A stretch of DNA of 64,000 nt. It comes from Isoetes taiwanensis. Taxonomy: Eukaryota > Streptophyta > Lycopodiopsida > Isoetales > Isoetaceae. Position 1 is the first letter of the stretch; the number at the start of each line of letters is the position of its first letter. The notes under the pieces were generated by a model, which had not been told where the DNA came from, did no database searches, and worked only from the letters and a program-made list of their open reading frames with translations. Position numbers and translations under genes: made by a program. The DNA lies in the NCBI GenBank assembly GCA_021234155.1, contig JAJEKV010000002.1, positions 12,082,725-12,146,724 on the forward strand, written 5' to 3'. Of the stretch, positions 35,160 to 45,026 are shown in pieces.

Positions 35160-37360
35160 TAGTACAACAGCGAGGGATAGATAGCTGCAATAGTTCATAT
35201 ATGCAATTTGAAACTATGATCGTAAACATTTCATGTATCATTTTGTGAACATAATTTTGTAACGAGGAAATGATATCGAAAAATATAAGATAAGATGCTT
35301 CTTACGTCCTAGAACTTATCACCAAGTATGTGGCTTGCATGTTTATATTAGGTCTTTGCTTAAAAGCGAAGGACCGTTTTAAAATTTGCTTATGTTGTGC
35401 TATCTACTGTTAAGAATCAAGGATGCCATATCTAATGGTGTTAGCTTTCCTAGAATATGTACTATATTTGGAATATCTATACACAAACCTGTGCAGTGCA
35501 AGGTTTAATTCTATGTAGCTCAAATTTTGATATTTAGAGATCATACAGGCATCTATAGCTTATAGCAGGGTTTAAACAAAGAGTCTGCATGTAAATATAA
35601 GCTAATCTTTAGAGATTAGAAATGCTCAACTAGCTCTGCTACAATGTTCTCAGTGATACCATTTCTACAGTAATTTGATCATTTTATCTAACCAAATGTT
35701 TCATTAGTGATCTACAAATGGGTGATGTAGCTGTTCAAAATATCGGCACTGAAGCAGCTTAGCTAAAACTACACAGAATTGGAGAGCTGGAGGTGAAGAA
35801 TTTTGAATCGTAGGATGTTTTCATAGATTTATGACAGTGCAAATCATGGTGTTGTATTATCTAGAAATATGTTCATATATAGAGTCGATTGTTTATAGGT
35901 CGGTGAACAGTTAAACCGGCCAAGTGGTTACACAAATTAGAATCTAGTAATCGGCAGAGATCATCAACGACTGTAAAGAAATTATCTGTAGATGGCGGTG
36001 GAGCTGAAGAATCTAGATAATCAAAATCGACCTAATCTGGATCATATAGCTGGAGAAATTCATAGTCGAAGATTGGTTTTTTGTGTTTGAAGAAAATATT
36101 GTTCACTTGGGGAAACGATTCAAGATTGTCATGAAAACAATGGTCTCTATTATTTATTATGGGTTATAGATGGAGTTCTTGAATGCAACTAGAACATTGA
36201 TTTTAGAAATGGCATTTTTGGGTGCTTGGTAATCCAATGCAAACGACTAAAACTCCTTTAGATATGCCGAATGCAACTATCTTCCTTACAAACAAATGCA
36301 ATGCATGTGACAACGATATAAAATGAAAATGTTTTCTTGCCCAAGGTAGTCTCTACAACGTTTTTTATAGGCTTGAGTTGACTAGTGTTACATTATCATA
36401 AATACTTTCTATACAATACCTTTTTGCAAGGAGTGCATACTGATGCTCGTAAAAGCATAACCGTATTCATACTCAATCCAAAATAAATAGAACCTGGAAG
36501 AAATGGAACCCACCTTAGTTTATGTGGATTTAGAATTCTATCATGCACTTAGAGGAAACATGTACATTGTAACCATGTTATAGTTTGCCTCTACCGAGAC
36601 CCCAATCAAACTGCATTTATTCAAGATTGAAGAGAACGCATCGGATTAAATTATATCTTGGGCTGGGTTTGAACTTCACGCCGCATGTTGTTACGAGATC
36701 CCTTGTAGCTACACTAAGTGCGTACTTGACAATAAGAATTCCCACTATATGGTAATGATCGAGGTAAATGCCTATGCCATTTTTAAATTAAACATGTTAT
36801 AATAATGGGGTTCAACTCCATATCTACGTTGATGTAAGGTCAGAAACATCCCTCAATATTTAAGACTCATGACACAAAATTCAACATGCCCCCATTACTA
36901 AGTTCTGTCAACTTGTGGTCTGTTCGTAATGATATCGATGTTCCTAACAGCATTGGTACCTTGTGTACTTAGCTCGATAAGGCATGTTTTTTAGGTAAAC
37001 GTAATCTTCTAGTCATCCCGAATTATTAGCACAACATTTTCAAATAGTGCACCTTTAGATTTCTTTTGCCATTAAGTAAAGGTTGCAAGAACTTGCTTTT
37101 TTGTGTTGACTATGGGACTATCATATGTTAACACAATAAAGCAATTTTTGTGCTTGCGTTTGGGTTATTGTGCCTACAAAACATTTGTTTCAACCACCAG
37201 TTGAAGCATTTGCATTGAAAGTTTGCACTTGATTAAGATTCGCCTCATGAACTACATTATTCTTGGAGATTGGTTGGATTTTCGCCACATCCACTACCCT
37301 TGTTTGAAAATTATTCGCCCAAATTTTTTTATCTTCTAAGGCTAGAAAAAAATTAGACAC
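35160..37360. other. hAT 3' noncoding region
   Basis: About 2.2 kb of AT-rich sequence between the transposase stop and the right terminus. No ORF with a recognisable motif is present. Confidence 0.5.
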
Positions 37361-37367
37361 AACACTA

Positions 37368-37375
37368 CTTGCATC
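37368..37375. repeat. Right 8-bp target-site duplication of the hAT element
   Basis: CTTGCATC follows directly after the right terminus (...CAACACTA) and matches 30632-30639 exactly. Confidence 0.85.
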
Positions 37376-37496
37376 TATCAAACCTAGCTGATGTTGCAGC
37401 CAACCATTCCTTCACAAGTCTGCCATAGTCTGCAAAACAAAACACTACGTATATGTCAGCCTCCTAACATAGTAAGCCACGTACTGATGGAAAACC

Positions 37497-37975
37497 ACAA
37501 TCACACACCACACAACACAAGGTAGTCTCTACACCCCACCACATACCACACACCACACAACATACGCTGCACAGTACACACCACACAACACGCTGTGGTG
37601 GTGGTGGTGGTGTCTGTGGTGGTGGTGGTATTGGTGGTGGTGGTGGTGTTGTTGTTGTGTGTGGTGGTGGTGGTGGTGGTGGTGGTGGTGGTGGTGGTGG
37701 TGGTGGTGGTGGTGGTGGTGAGGTGTGGTGGTGGGGTTTGGTGGTGGTGGTGGTGGGGTGTGTGGTGGTGGTGGAGTGTGGTGGTGGTGGTGGTGTGTGG
37801 TGTGGGACATGGTGGAGTGTGGTGATGGGGTGTGGTGGTGGGGTGTGGTGTGGTGGTGGTGGAGTGTGGGGTGTGGTGGTGGGGTGTGGTGTGGTTGTGG
37901 TGGAGTGTGGTGGTGGTGGATTGTGGTGTGGGACATGGTGGAGTCTGGTGGTGTGGTGTGGTGGACACTCACCCC
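37497..37975. repeat. Second strand-switching CCA/TGG microsatellite
   Basis: The plus strand is CA-rich (CACACCACACAACAC) at 37497-37592 and switches abruptly to TGGTGG/GTGTGG at 37593-37970. It has an uninterrupted GGT run from about 37660 to 37720. The two halves are reverse complements in composition and can pair. (GGT)n can also form two-tier G-quadruplexes, which is known chemistry and not shown here. Long ORFs across it are artefacts. Confidence 0.9.
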
Positions 37976-38104
37976 GGTTTTTGGTCCACTGTTGAAAACA
38001 TCAGTTTTGGTAGGTCTACATGTCCTGTTTTCAAAGAATCCTACATGTGGATTTGTGGAGGTATGGTTTTGTTCGATAATGGTGTTCTTTTTGAGGTGGA
38101 CTAA

Positions 38105-38660
38105 AACATCCCTTTGTTGTTTTGTAGTTTCTTCTATTGTGACATGTCATTTTATAATACAATCCACTGTAGGAAAGAATACTTGAATTTCTACATGTCT
38201 AATAATTCTATTGTCACATGTCTTTATAGATGTAGTAAAGAATATTTGATTCTCTACATGTCCTATACTTCCATTCACATGTCTTTATAGTAGTAGGACA
38301 GAGTACTTTATTTGCTAAGGCATTGTAGGAAAGAATACATGAATTAGGACATGTGTAATACTTCTATTGTCACATGTCTTTATAGAAGTAGGAAAGAATA
38401 CTTGATTCTCTACATGTCATATGCTTCCATGTCACATGTCTTTATAGTAGTAGGACATAGTACTTTATTTACTAAGGCATTGTAGGAAATAATACATGAA
38501 TTACGACATGTGTAATACTTCTATTGTCACATGTCTTTATAGAAGTAGGAAAGAATACTTGATTCTCTACATGTCCTATCCTTCCATATCACGGGTCTTT
38601 ATAGTGGTAGGATGAGTACTTGATTTGCTACATGTGATGCGTGCCGATCACATGTCCTTA
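38105..38660. repeat. 157-bp tandem repeats, about 3.5 copies
   Basis: GTAGGAAAGAATAC-type starts occur at about 38169, 38325 and 38482, giving a unit of 156-157 bp. Within each unit the motif CACATGTCTTTATAG(TA)AGTAGGA occurs twice, so the unit is itself a dimer of a smaller repeat. ACATGT palindromes are frequent. Confidence 0.85.
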
Positions 38661-38918
38661 TACTAGTATTCCATGTAAGACAAGTTACTTCAACTACTTC
38701 AATTACTTAACACCTATTTTTGCATAACAAAACCATCAAGAATTTGATTTGTATTCCTTGAGGGGGTGCAGGACCGGTGCAAAAATGCAATATCTCATCT
38801 ATTGTCCCTTTACCCCTTATGCTTATAGAAAACTAGAATGCAAAGGCATTATGAAGATCCCAAAATTGAATTGAACTGAATTTAACTTTAACATCCATGG
38901 GAACCAACAAGTCTATCG

Positions 38919-38921
38919 TGA

Positions 38922-38952
<31 letters not shown>

Positions 38953-39002
38953 GTGTGTGTGCGTGTGTGTGTGTGTGTTTGTGAGAGAGAGAGAGAGAGA
39001 GA
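38919..39002. repeat. (GT)n-(GA)n compound microsatellite
   Basis: About 60 bp of alternating TG with a few TGCG interruptions, then about nine GA units. It lies 60 bp before the 19-bp satellite array. Confidence 0.95.
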
Positions 39003-39064
39003 GTTTTGCTTTTTATGCCTCAAATCCATTTTTGAGCATATGCACATGATCTCAGGTCCCAATC

Positions 39065-41625
39065 AGCTCAAACATGCCAAGGTGGCTCAAACATGCCACC
39101 AAGGTGGCTCAAACATACACAAGGTGGCTCAAACATGCCACAGAGGTGGCTCCAACATGCCAAGGTGGCTCCAACATGCCACGCGGGCTCTAACATGCCA
39201 TCTGGGGCTCCAATATGCCAACGATGCAAAACATGCCACGTGGGCTCCACCATGCCACCTAGGCTCCAACATGCCAAGGTGGCTCACAACATGTCACCTA
39301 GGCTTAAATATGCCAAGTTGGCTCAAACATGCCACCTAGGCTCCAAAGATGCCACCGTCAGCTCTAACATGCCACCTAGGCTCAAACATGCCAAAGTGGC
39401 TCAAACATGCCACGTGGGCTCCAACATGCCACCTAGGCTCCAACATGCCAAGGTGGCTCAAACATGCCACGTGGGCTCCAACATGCCAAGGTGGCTCAAA
39501 CATGCCACCTAGGCTCCAACATGCCAAGGTGGCTCAAACATGCCAACTGGGCTCCAACATGCCAAGCATCCACAATTAGGAAACAACATGAAAAGGTGGC
39601 TCTAACATGCCACCTATATATAGGCTCAAACATGCAAAGGTGGCTCCAACATGCCACTTAGGCTCCAACATGCAAAATGGCTCAAACATGCCACCTAGGC
39701 TCCAACATGCTCAAACATGCCACGCAGGGCTCCAAAGATGCCACCTATGCTCCAACTTGCATAGGTGGCTCAAATATGCCACGTGGGCTCCAACATGCCA
39801 CCTAGGCTCCAACATTCCTAGGTGGCTCAAACATGCCACATAGGCTCAAACATGCCATGTGCTCACTTAGGCTCCAACATGCCAAGGTGGCTCCAACATG
39901 CCACCTAGGCTCAACGCGTGCCAAAGTGGCTCAAACATGCCACCTAGGCTCCAACATGCCACCTAGGCTCAAACATGCCAAGGTGGGCTCAAACATGCCA
40001 CCTAGGCTCCAACATGCCACCTAGGCTCCAACATGCCAAGGTGGCTCAAACATGCCACGTGGGCTCCACCATGCCACCTAGGGTCCGACATGCCAAGGTG
40101 GCTCACAACATGCCACCTAGGCTTAAATATGCCAAGTTGGCTCAAACATGCCACGTGGGCTCCAACATGCCACCTAGGCTCTAACATTCCAAGGTGGCTC
40201 AAACATGCCACCTAGGCTCCAACATGCCAAGGTGGCTCAAACATGCCACCTAGGCTCCAACATGCCAAAGGTGGCTCAAACATGCCACTTGGGTTCCAAC
40301 ATGCCACGTGGGCTCCAACATGCCAAGGTGGCTCTAACATGCCACCTAGGCTCAAACATGCCAAGGTGGCTCCAACATGCCAACTAGGCTCCAACATGAC
40401 AAAATGGCTCAAACATGCCACCTTGGCTCCAACGTGCTCAAACATGCCATGCATGCTCCAACATGCCACCTATGCTCCAACTTGCCAAGGTGGCTCAAAT
40501 ATGCCACGTGGGCTCCAACATGCCACCTAGGCTCCAACATTCCTAGGTGGCTCAAACATGCCACATAGGCTCAAACATGCCATGCAGCTCACTTAGGCTC
40601 CAACATGCCAAGGTGGCTCCAACATGCAACCTAGGCTCGAACATGCCAAGGTGGCTCAAACATGCCATCTAGGCTCCAACATGCCACCTAGGCTCAAACA
40701 TGCTAGGTGGCTCAAACATGCCAAGGTGGGCTCAAACATGCCACCTAGGCTCCAACATGCCACCTAGGCTCCAACATGCCAAGGTGGCTCAAACATGTCG
40801 CTTCGTGGGCTCCACCATGCCACCTAGGCTCCAACATGCCAAGGTGGCTCCACAACATGCCACCTAGGCTAAAATATGCCAAGTTGGCTCAAACATGCCA
40901 CCTAGGCTCCAACATGCCAAGGTGGCTCAACATGCCACCTAGGCTCCAACATGCCAAGGTGGCTCAAACATGCCACGTGGGCTCCAACATGCCACCTAGG
41001 CTCCAACATGCCAAGGTGGCTCAAACATGCCACCTAGGCTCCAACATGACAAGGTGGCTCAAACATGCCACATGGGCTTCAACATGCCACCTAGTCTCCA
41101 ACATGCCAAGGTGGCTCAAACATGCCACGTGGGCTCCAACATGCCACGTGGGCTCCACCTAGGCTCCAACATGACAAAATGGCTCAAACATGCCCTAGGG
41201 CTCCAACGTGCTCAAACATGCCACCCAGGCTCCAACATGCCACCTATGCTCCAACTTGCCAAGGTGGCTCAAATATGCCAAGTGGGCTCCAACATGCCAC
41301 CTAGGCTCCAACATTCCTAGGTGGCTCAAACATGCCACCTAGGCTCAAACATGCCATGCAGGCTCACTTAGGCTCCAACATGCCAAGGTGGCTCCAACAT
41401 GCCACCTAGGCTCAAACATGCCATGCAGGCTCACTTAGGCTCCAACATGCCAAGGTGGCTCCAACATGCCACCTAGGCTCAAACATGCCAAGATGGCTCA
41501 AACATGCCACCTAGGCTCCAACATGCCACCTAGGCTCAAACATGCCAAGGTGGCTCAGGCATGCCACCTAGGCTCAGGCATGCCACCTAGGCTCAAGCAT
41601 GCCACCTAGGCACCCAAGTGGTGAC
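39065..41625 (+). repeat. 19-bp satellite array, about 2.56 kb
   Basis: The basic unit is 19 bp in two main forms, CACCTAGGCTCCAACATGC and CAAGGTGGCTCAAACATGC, often alternating as 38-bp dimers. A CACGTGGGCTCCAACATGC variant also occurs. About 130 units are present. CCTAGG and CACGTG are palindromes, and CCAAGGTGG pairs with CCACCTTGG, so single strands can fold locally. The unit lacks stops in all three frames, so 57 bp (three units) gives a 19-residue peptide repeat and several long ORFs. I treat those as by-products. Confidence 0.95.
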
Positions 41626-41756
41626 ATGGCATGCCAAGTAAGCAAGGTCAAGTTTTGACTAGGCCAAAAATGAAAAGATGTCCATCTTTGGTCTTTTCAT
41701 TGGGTGATGTTGGCAAATTTTAGGTGACATGGCTAGATGATGGTGACATGGATATG
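41626..41756. other. Spacer between satellite and palindrome
   Basis: A unique-looking 130-bp stretch with several GTGACATGG motifs (41700-41760). It has no counterpart at the other end of the palindrome, where satellite units abut the arm almost directly. Confidence 0.6.
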
Positions 41757-41814
41757 ACTAGGACTTTATGCAAGAAATATGATAACCTTTGAAATTTTTG
41801 TAGAGGAGTTTGGC

Positions 41815-42157
41815 AACGGATAGAATAGAGGGATTTGGAGAACTTAAAGCGCTGACACCCTTCCCCAAATCGAACCAGGCCAGGACTTTGCGCAGCTTTC
41901 TCACCAGAGGGGAGAGGCTAGACCCCAGGAGATGGACCTCAGAAACGTTGTCGAGGCAGCCTTTTCTATCATCGCTCCTCTGGGAGGGCAAATGCCAATC
42001 CCCCCCTGCCCCCCTCCGAGAGCTCAATTTTCCTATCCGACCGTTGAATCCGTCATTCAAGTAACCTGCTTCGAGCAGGCTCAAAAAAATCCAAGATCCG
42101 TCCGGGAGAACTTATCAAACCACGGAAGCGCCCCGCTGGTCGACCCACCGTAGAAAA
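41815..42157. other. ~340-bp sequence unique to the left palindrome arm
   Basis: Left-arm GTAGAGGAG (41809) and GTTTTGTCGTTCG (about 42158) are contiguous in the right arm as GTAGAGGCGTTTTGTCGTTCG (inverted, about 43741-43765). The intervening left-arm sequence is therefore an insertion here or a deletion there. No clear target duplication. It is GC-richer than the arms and has short ORFs without motifs. Confidence 0.65.
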
Positions 42158-42611
42158 CTAAGTGTTTTGTCGTTCGGGCAGTACAAAGGCTCTGGAATGG
42201 AGATTCGACTTCGCCATGTCGTCCAAAATGGCAAAATTAACCCAGGGACCAAGTTACATGCTCATTTTTGGCAACGAAAGAAACACGAACCCTCTACATA
42301 GCGGTATTCTGCAGCCACCTCCTAGGCTAATTGACTACGAACGTGTTGGACATGAGCTACTTTGGTGCTTCTTGGAGAAGGGGTGGTCTTCTGCCCATGA
42401 AACTTGGTCCCCAGGGTAAAGTCGACATTTTGAATCTATTGGCGGTCGGTTCCGCAGTTTTGGAGTGGGAGAGTTTCCCGTCGTAGGCGGGGGCCTTGAG
42501 AGAGGGACCTTTGGGACTTTGCTTCCGGAAAGTTTTAAGGGTCCCGGTATCAACACCCTCCCTTCACCTGATGACATTGTGCAAGATCCTGGTCGAATCT
42601 AACTAGGATAC

Positions 42612-42675
42612 GGCCTCCAAAATGTAAACCCTGTGTGTTGCTAGGTTATTGAAAGGTTTGCGTTATGGAGGTTGA
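42612..42675. repeat. Hairpin module 1 (left arm)
   Basis: CCTCCAAAATGTAAACCCT pairs imperfectly with AGGTTTGCGTTATGGAGG around the loop GTGTGTTGCTAGGTTATTG. The same module, with the loop in reverse complement, forms the palindrome centre and recurs in the right arm. Confidence 0.85.
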
Positions 42676-42914
42676 GTTTTAGTCGCATGGTATTTGCGGT
42701 TGAAAATGTGAAGCAATAGGAGGCGAGGGAATGGGATTTGGATTTATCTTCCTCCACTTGTGGCAATTAGAAGTCAAAGAGCACCTTTTGCGCATTAGCA
42801 AAATTGTTTGGGATCATTCGGGATGGCCAAAAAGATTCAAACTCGTTATTTCAGCCGCCATGACTCGATTGCATCTATGTTTATAAAGGTGCACCTAGCT
42901 ATCAAGAAAGCGAC

Positions 42915-42995
42915 CGCGTTTTGGCCTCCCAAAACGTAAACCCTACAATAACCTAGCAACACATAGGGTTTATGTTTTGGAGGCCAAAACGGGTT
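42915..42995. repeat. Hairpin module 2 (palindrome centre)
   Basis: CGTTTTGGCCTCCCAAAACG, then TAAACCCT, pairs with AGGGTTTATGTTTTGGAGG, then CCAAAACG, around the loop CAATAACCTAGCAACACAT. It is the best-matched part of the whole palindrome. Confidence 0.9.
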
Positions 42996-43239
42996 TTCTT
43001 AGATAGCTAGGTGCACCTTGCTAAAACACATCTTGAGCCATGGCAATCGAAATGTGAGTTTGGATCTATTGGCCACCCCGAATGATCCCAAACAATTTTG
43101 CTTGCAAAAGGCTCTTGATTTCTAATTGCCACCTTTGGGAGGAGGATAACTCCAAACCCCATTCCATCAGGTTCCTATTGCTTCATGTTTTCAATTGCAG
43201 CTTCTCAACCATGTCCCAAGTGCAACCGACTAAAACTCG

Positions 43240-43302
43240 ACCCCCATAACGTAAACCCTTCAATAACCTAGCAACACACAGGGTTTACGTTTCGAAGCCT
43301 AT
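43240..43302. repeat. Hairpin module 3 (right arm)
   Basis: CCCATAACGTAAACCCT and AGGGTTTACGTTTCGAAG flank CAATAACCTAGCAACACAC. It is the mirror-image counterpart of module 1. Confidence 0.85.
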
Positions 43303-43814
43303 ATCATAGTCAGATTCGACCAAATTCTTGCACAATGTCATCATGTAGAGGGGAGGGTGTTGACTTTAAGATGGACCTTTAAAACCTTCCCGAGGCGCTT
43401 CCCCCAAAAGTCCTCTCCCAAAGAACCCTAGCCACGGACGGGCAATTTTCCCACTCCGGAACTGTGAACTGACTCTGCCAATGGACTCAAAACGTTGACA
43501 TTACCCTGGAGACCAAGTTTCGTGGGCAGAAGACTACCCCTTTTCCAAGAAGCGCCAAAGTAGCTCATGTCCAACATGTCCCAGAGTCAATTGGTCTAAG
43601 AGGTGGTTGCGAATCATCGCCATGTAGAGGGTTCGTGTTTTTCGATTTGCAAAAAAGACAGGTGTAACTTGGTCCCTAGGGTAATTTAATAGTCCTGATG
43701 GTATGGCTAAGTCGAATCTCCATTCGAGCCTTTGTAACTTGCCTCGAACGACAAAACGCCTCTACCAAAAATTTAAAAGGTTATCATATTTCTTGCATGA
43801 AGTCCTATCATCAT

Positions 43815-43995
43815 GCCCACATGGCATGTTTGAGCCACCTTGGCATTTTTGAGCCACCTTGGCATGTTGGAGCCTAAGTGGCACGTCGAAGCCTAGGTGG
43901 CAGATTGGAGTCTAGGTAGCATGTGGAGCCTAGGTGGGATGTTTGAGCCACCTTGCCACGTTGGTGCCTGGGTGGCATGTTCGAGCCTAGGTCTG
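43815..43995 (-). repeat. Inverted block of the 19-bp satellite
   Basis: The plus strand shows the reverse complement of the 39-41.6 kb array: GCATGTTTGAGCCACCTTG, GGCATGTTGGAGCCTAAGTG, GAGCCTAGGTGGCA and similar, about nine units. The satellite therefore flanks the palindrome on both sides in mirror orientation, with a long left block and a short right block. Confidence 0.9.
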
Positions 43996-44228
43996 GCTTC
44001 TTCCCAGTTCTTCCGAGTTTTTCCTGTTCTTCCAAGTTCTTTCGAGTTCGAATGACAAGAAAGGCTGGCGGCAAGATTAGGTGGTAGTTTCAAATTATCC
44101 GTTAATTGTACTGCTTTTCTGGCCGCTGAGTGAAATCTAATTATGGGATTTGACAATACGGCGGTCGTAGAGCCATTTACTGCTCGTAGGATCGCGTCCC
44201 GTCCATTAGGCCCAATCGTAAGATCAAT
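43996..44228. other. No gene seen
   Basis: A short repeat of CTTCC(C)AGTTCTTCCGAGTTTTTCC type at 43998-44050, otherwise unique-looking sequence. Confidence 0.5.
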
Positions 44229-44400
44229 GCTAACCGTCGATTAAAAATCGATCCGCGAAATTTAAATATCCGCTCCCTTCTATCGGACCGTCGATTAAAA
44301 GTCGATCCGCGAAATTTTAATAACCGCTCGCTTCTATCGGACCGTCGATCAAAAGTCGATCCGAATGAAACCCGTCGATCAAAGGCCGACCTAATCGCCT
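44229..44400 (+). repeat. ~55-bp tandem repeats upstream of a TATA box
   Basis: Units begin with ACCGTCGATTAAAA or ACCGTCGATCAAAA at 44232, 44287 and 44341, with a partial unit at 44371. Each contains the inverted element TCGATTAAAAGTCGAT and, in the first two, CCGCGAAATTT and CTTCTATCGG. Their place directly before TATATAAG suggests repeated upstream promoter elements, as in many LTRs. Confidence 0.8.
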
Positions 44401-44410
44401 TATGGAAATC

Positions 44411-44418
44411 TATATAAG
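44411..44418 (+). promoter_or_regulatory. TATA box of a decayed element or gene
   Basis: TATATAAG follows the 55-bp repeats and precedes a leader with GGCGCCAAGAACTC direct repeats (44466-44515). The likely product is the decayed coding region that begins with the ATG at 45027. Confidence 0.55.
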
Positions 44419-45026
44419 TTTTTGAATTCCATTTCTTTCTTTTTGATTGTCGACTTGCTCGAGTGACGCCAAGAACTCCAAGGCGCCAAGAACTCAAGAA
44501 CTCGAGGCGCCAAGATCATCGCGAAGATGCCGCCCAAAGGTCGTCTTGCTCCAAACTCAGTAGGCCGACAGAGAAGATGCTCAAGGTCGGATTGATCATC
44601 ATTCGCGTGTGTTATTCATTCATTGTTCATTGCTTTTCCGATTAGTGTGCGCGTGTATGCTCAGATTTACTATATTTTTGTATTTGCTCAGTATCGCGTC
44701 TGCATAAACTCCCTCGTCTATTATTTCAGTGAGTTGTTGACTTAAATTTCTATAGCTGCTCACACCCTGCCTATCATTTCTTTTAGCTGCTCATTTCTCG
44801 CAGTGGAATTGTATTTGCATCCGCATAATAAATATCCTTCATGTGTTAAATTGTCCCTTTCGTGATTAACTGCTCGTCTATGATTTGTCCATTGTGTAAA
44901 GTAGTATGAGGTGTTTAGTTGGCCCGCCGAGTGTCCTGCATTCGCATGCCGTAATTGGCACGCCGAGTGCATGTCCGTATTGGGGGACCGTGATGCCATT
45001 CCTCGTACTTTAGCCCGGGCGGAATT

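Larger units (their letters stand above)
30640..37367 (+). mobile_element. 6.7-kb hAT DNA transposon with TIRs and 8-bp TSD
   Basis: The left end reads TAGTGTTGGGT and the inverted right end TAGTGTTGTGT, so ten of the first eleven bases match. Both ends are flanked by CTTGCATC (30632-30639 and 37368-37375). Inside on the plus strand is a hAT transposase gene (about 32064-35151) with TTF-type zinc finger, catalytic core and C-terminal dimerisation region. About 1.4 kb of 5' and 2.2 kb of 3' noncoding sequence complete the element. It inserted into copy A of a minus-strand coiled-coil gene. The transposase carries at least one frameshift and one stop, so this copy is probably non-autonomous now. 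Confidence 0.85.
41757..43810. repeat. 2-kb imperfect palindrome (giant inverted repeat)
   Basis: The left arm is about 41757-42944 and the right arm about 42965-43810. The outermost block AGGACTT.ATGCAAGAAATATGATAACCTTT (41760-41790) recurs inverted at 43770-43797. Matching blocks continue inwards, for example AACACGAACCCTCTACAT at 42280 and 43635 (inverted), GTTGGACATGAGCTACTTTGG, TTGTTTGGGATCATTCGG, and GGTGCACCTAGCTATC at 42889 and 43000. The loop near 42945-42964 reads ACAATAACCTAGCAACACAT. The arms have diverged. The left arm has an extra ~340 bp. No open reading frame resembles a transposase. It fits a foldback-type element, or an inverted duplication whose transcript would form a long hairpin RNA. 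Confidence 0.9.

Noticed and set aside
37501-38186. Long Thr/His- and Gly/Val-rich ORFs
   Set aside because: Same reason: low-complexity translation of the second CCA/TGG array.
39065-41320. Possible CRISPR array or repeat protein gene
   Set aside because: The units are contiguous 19-bp satellite monomers without unique spacers, and the genome is eukaryotic. The peptide repeats follow from the satellite unit.
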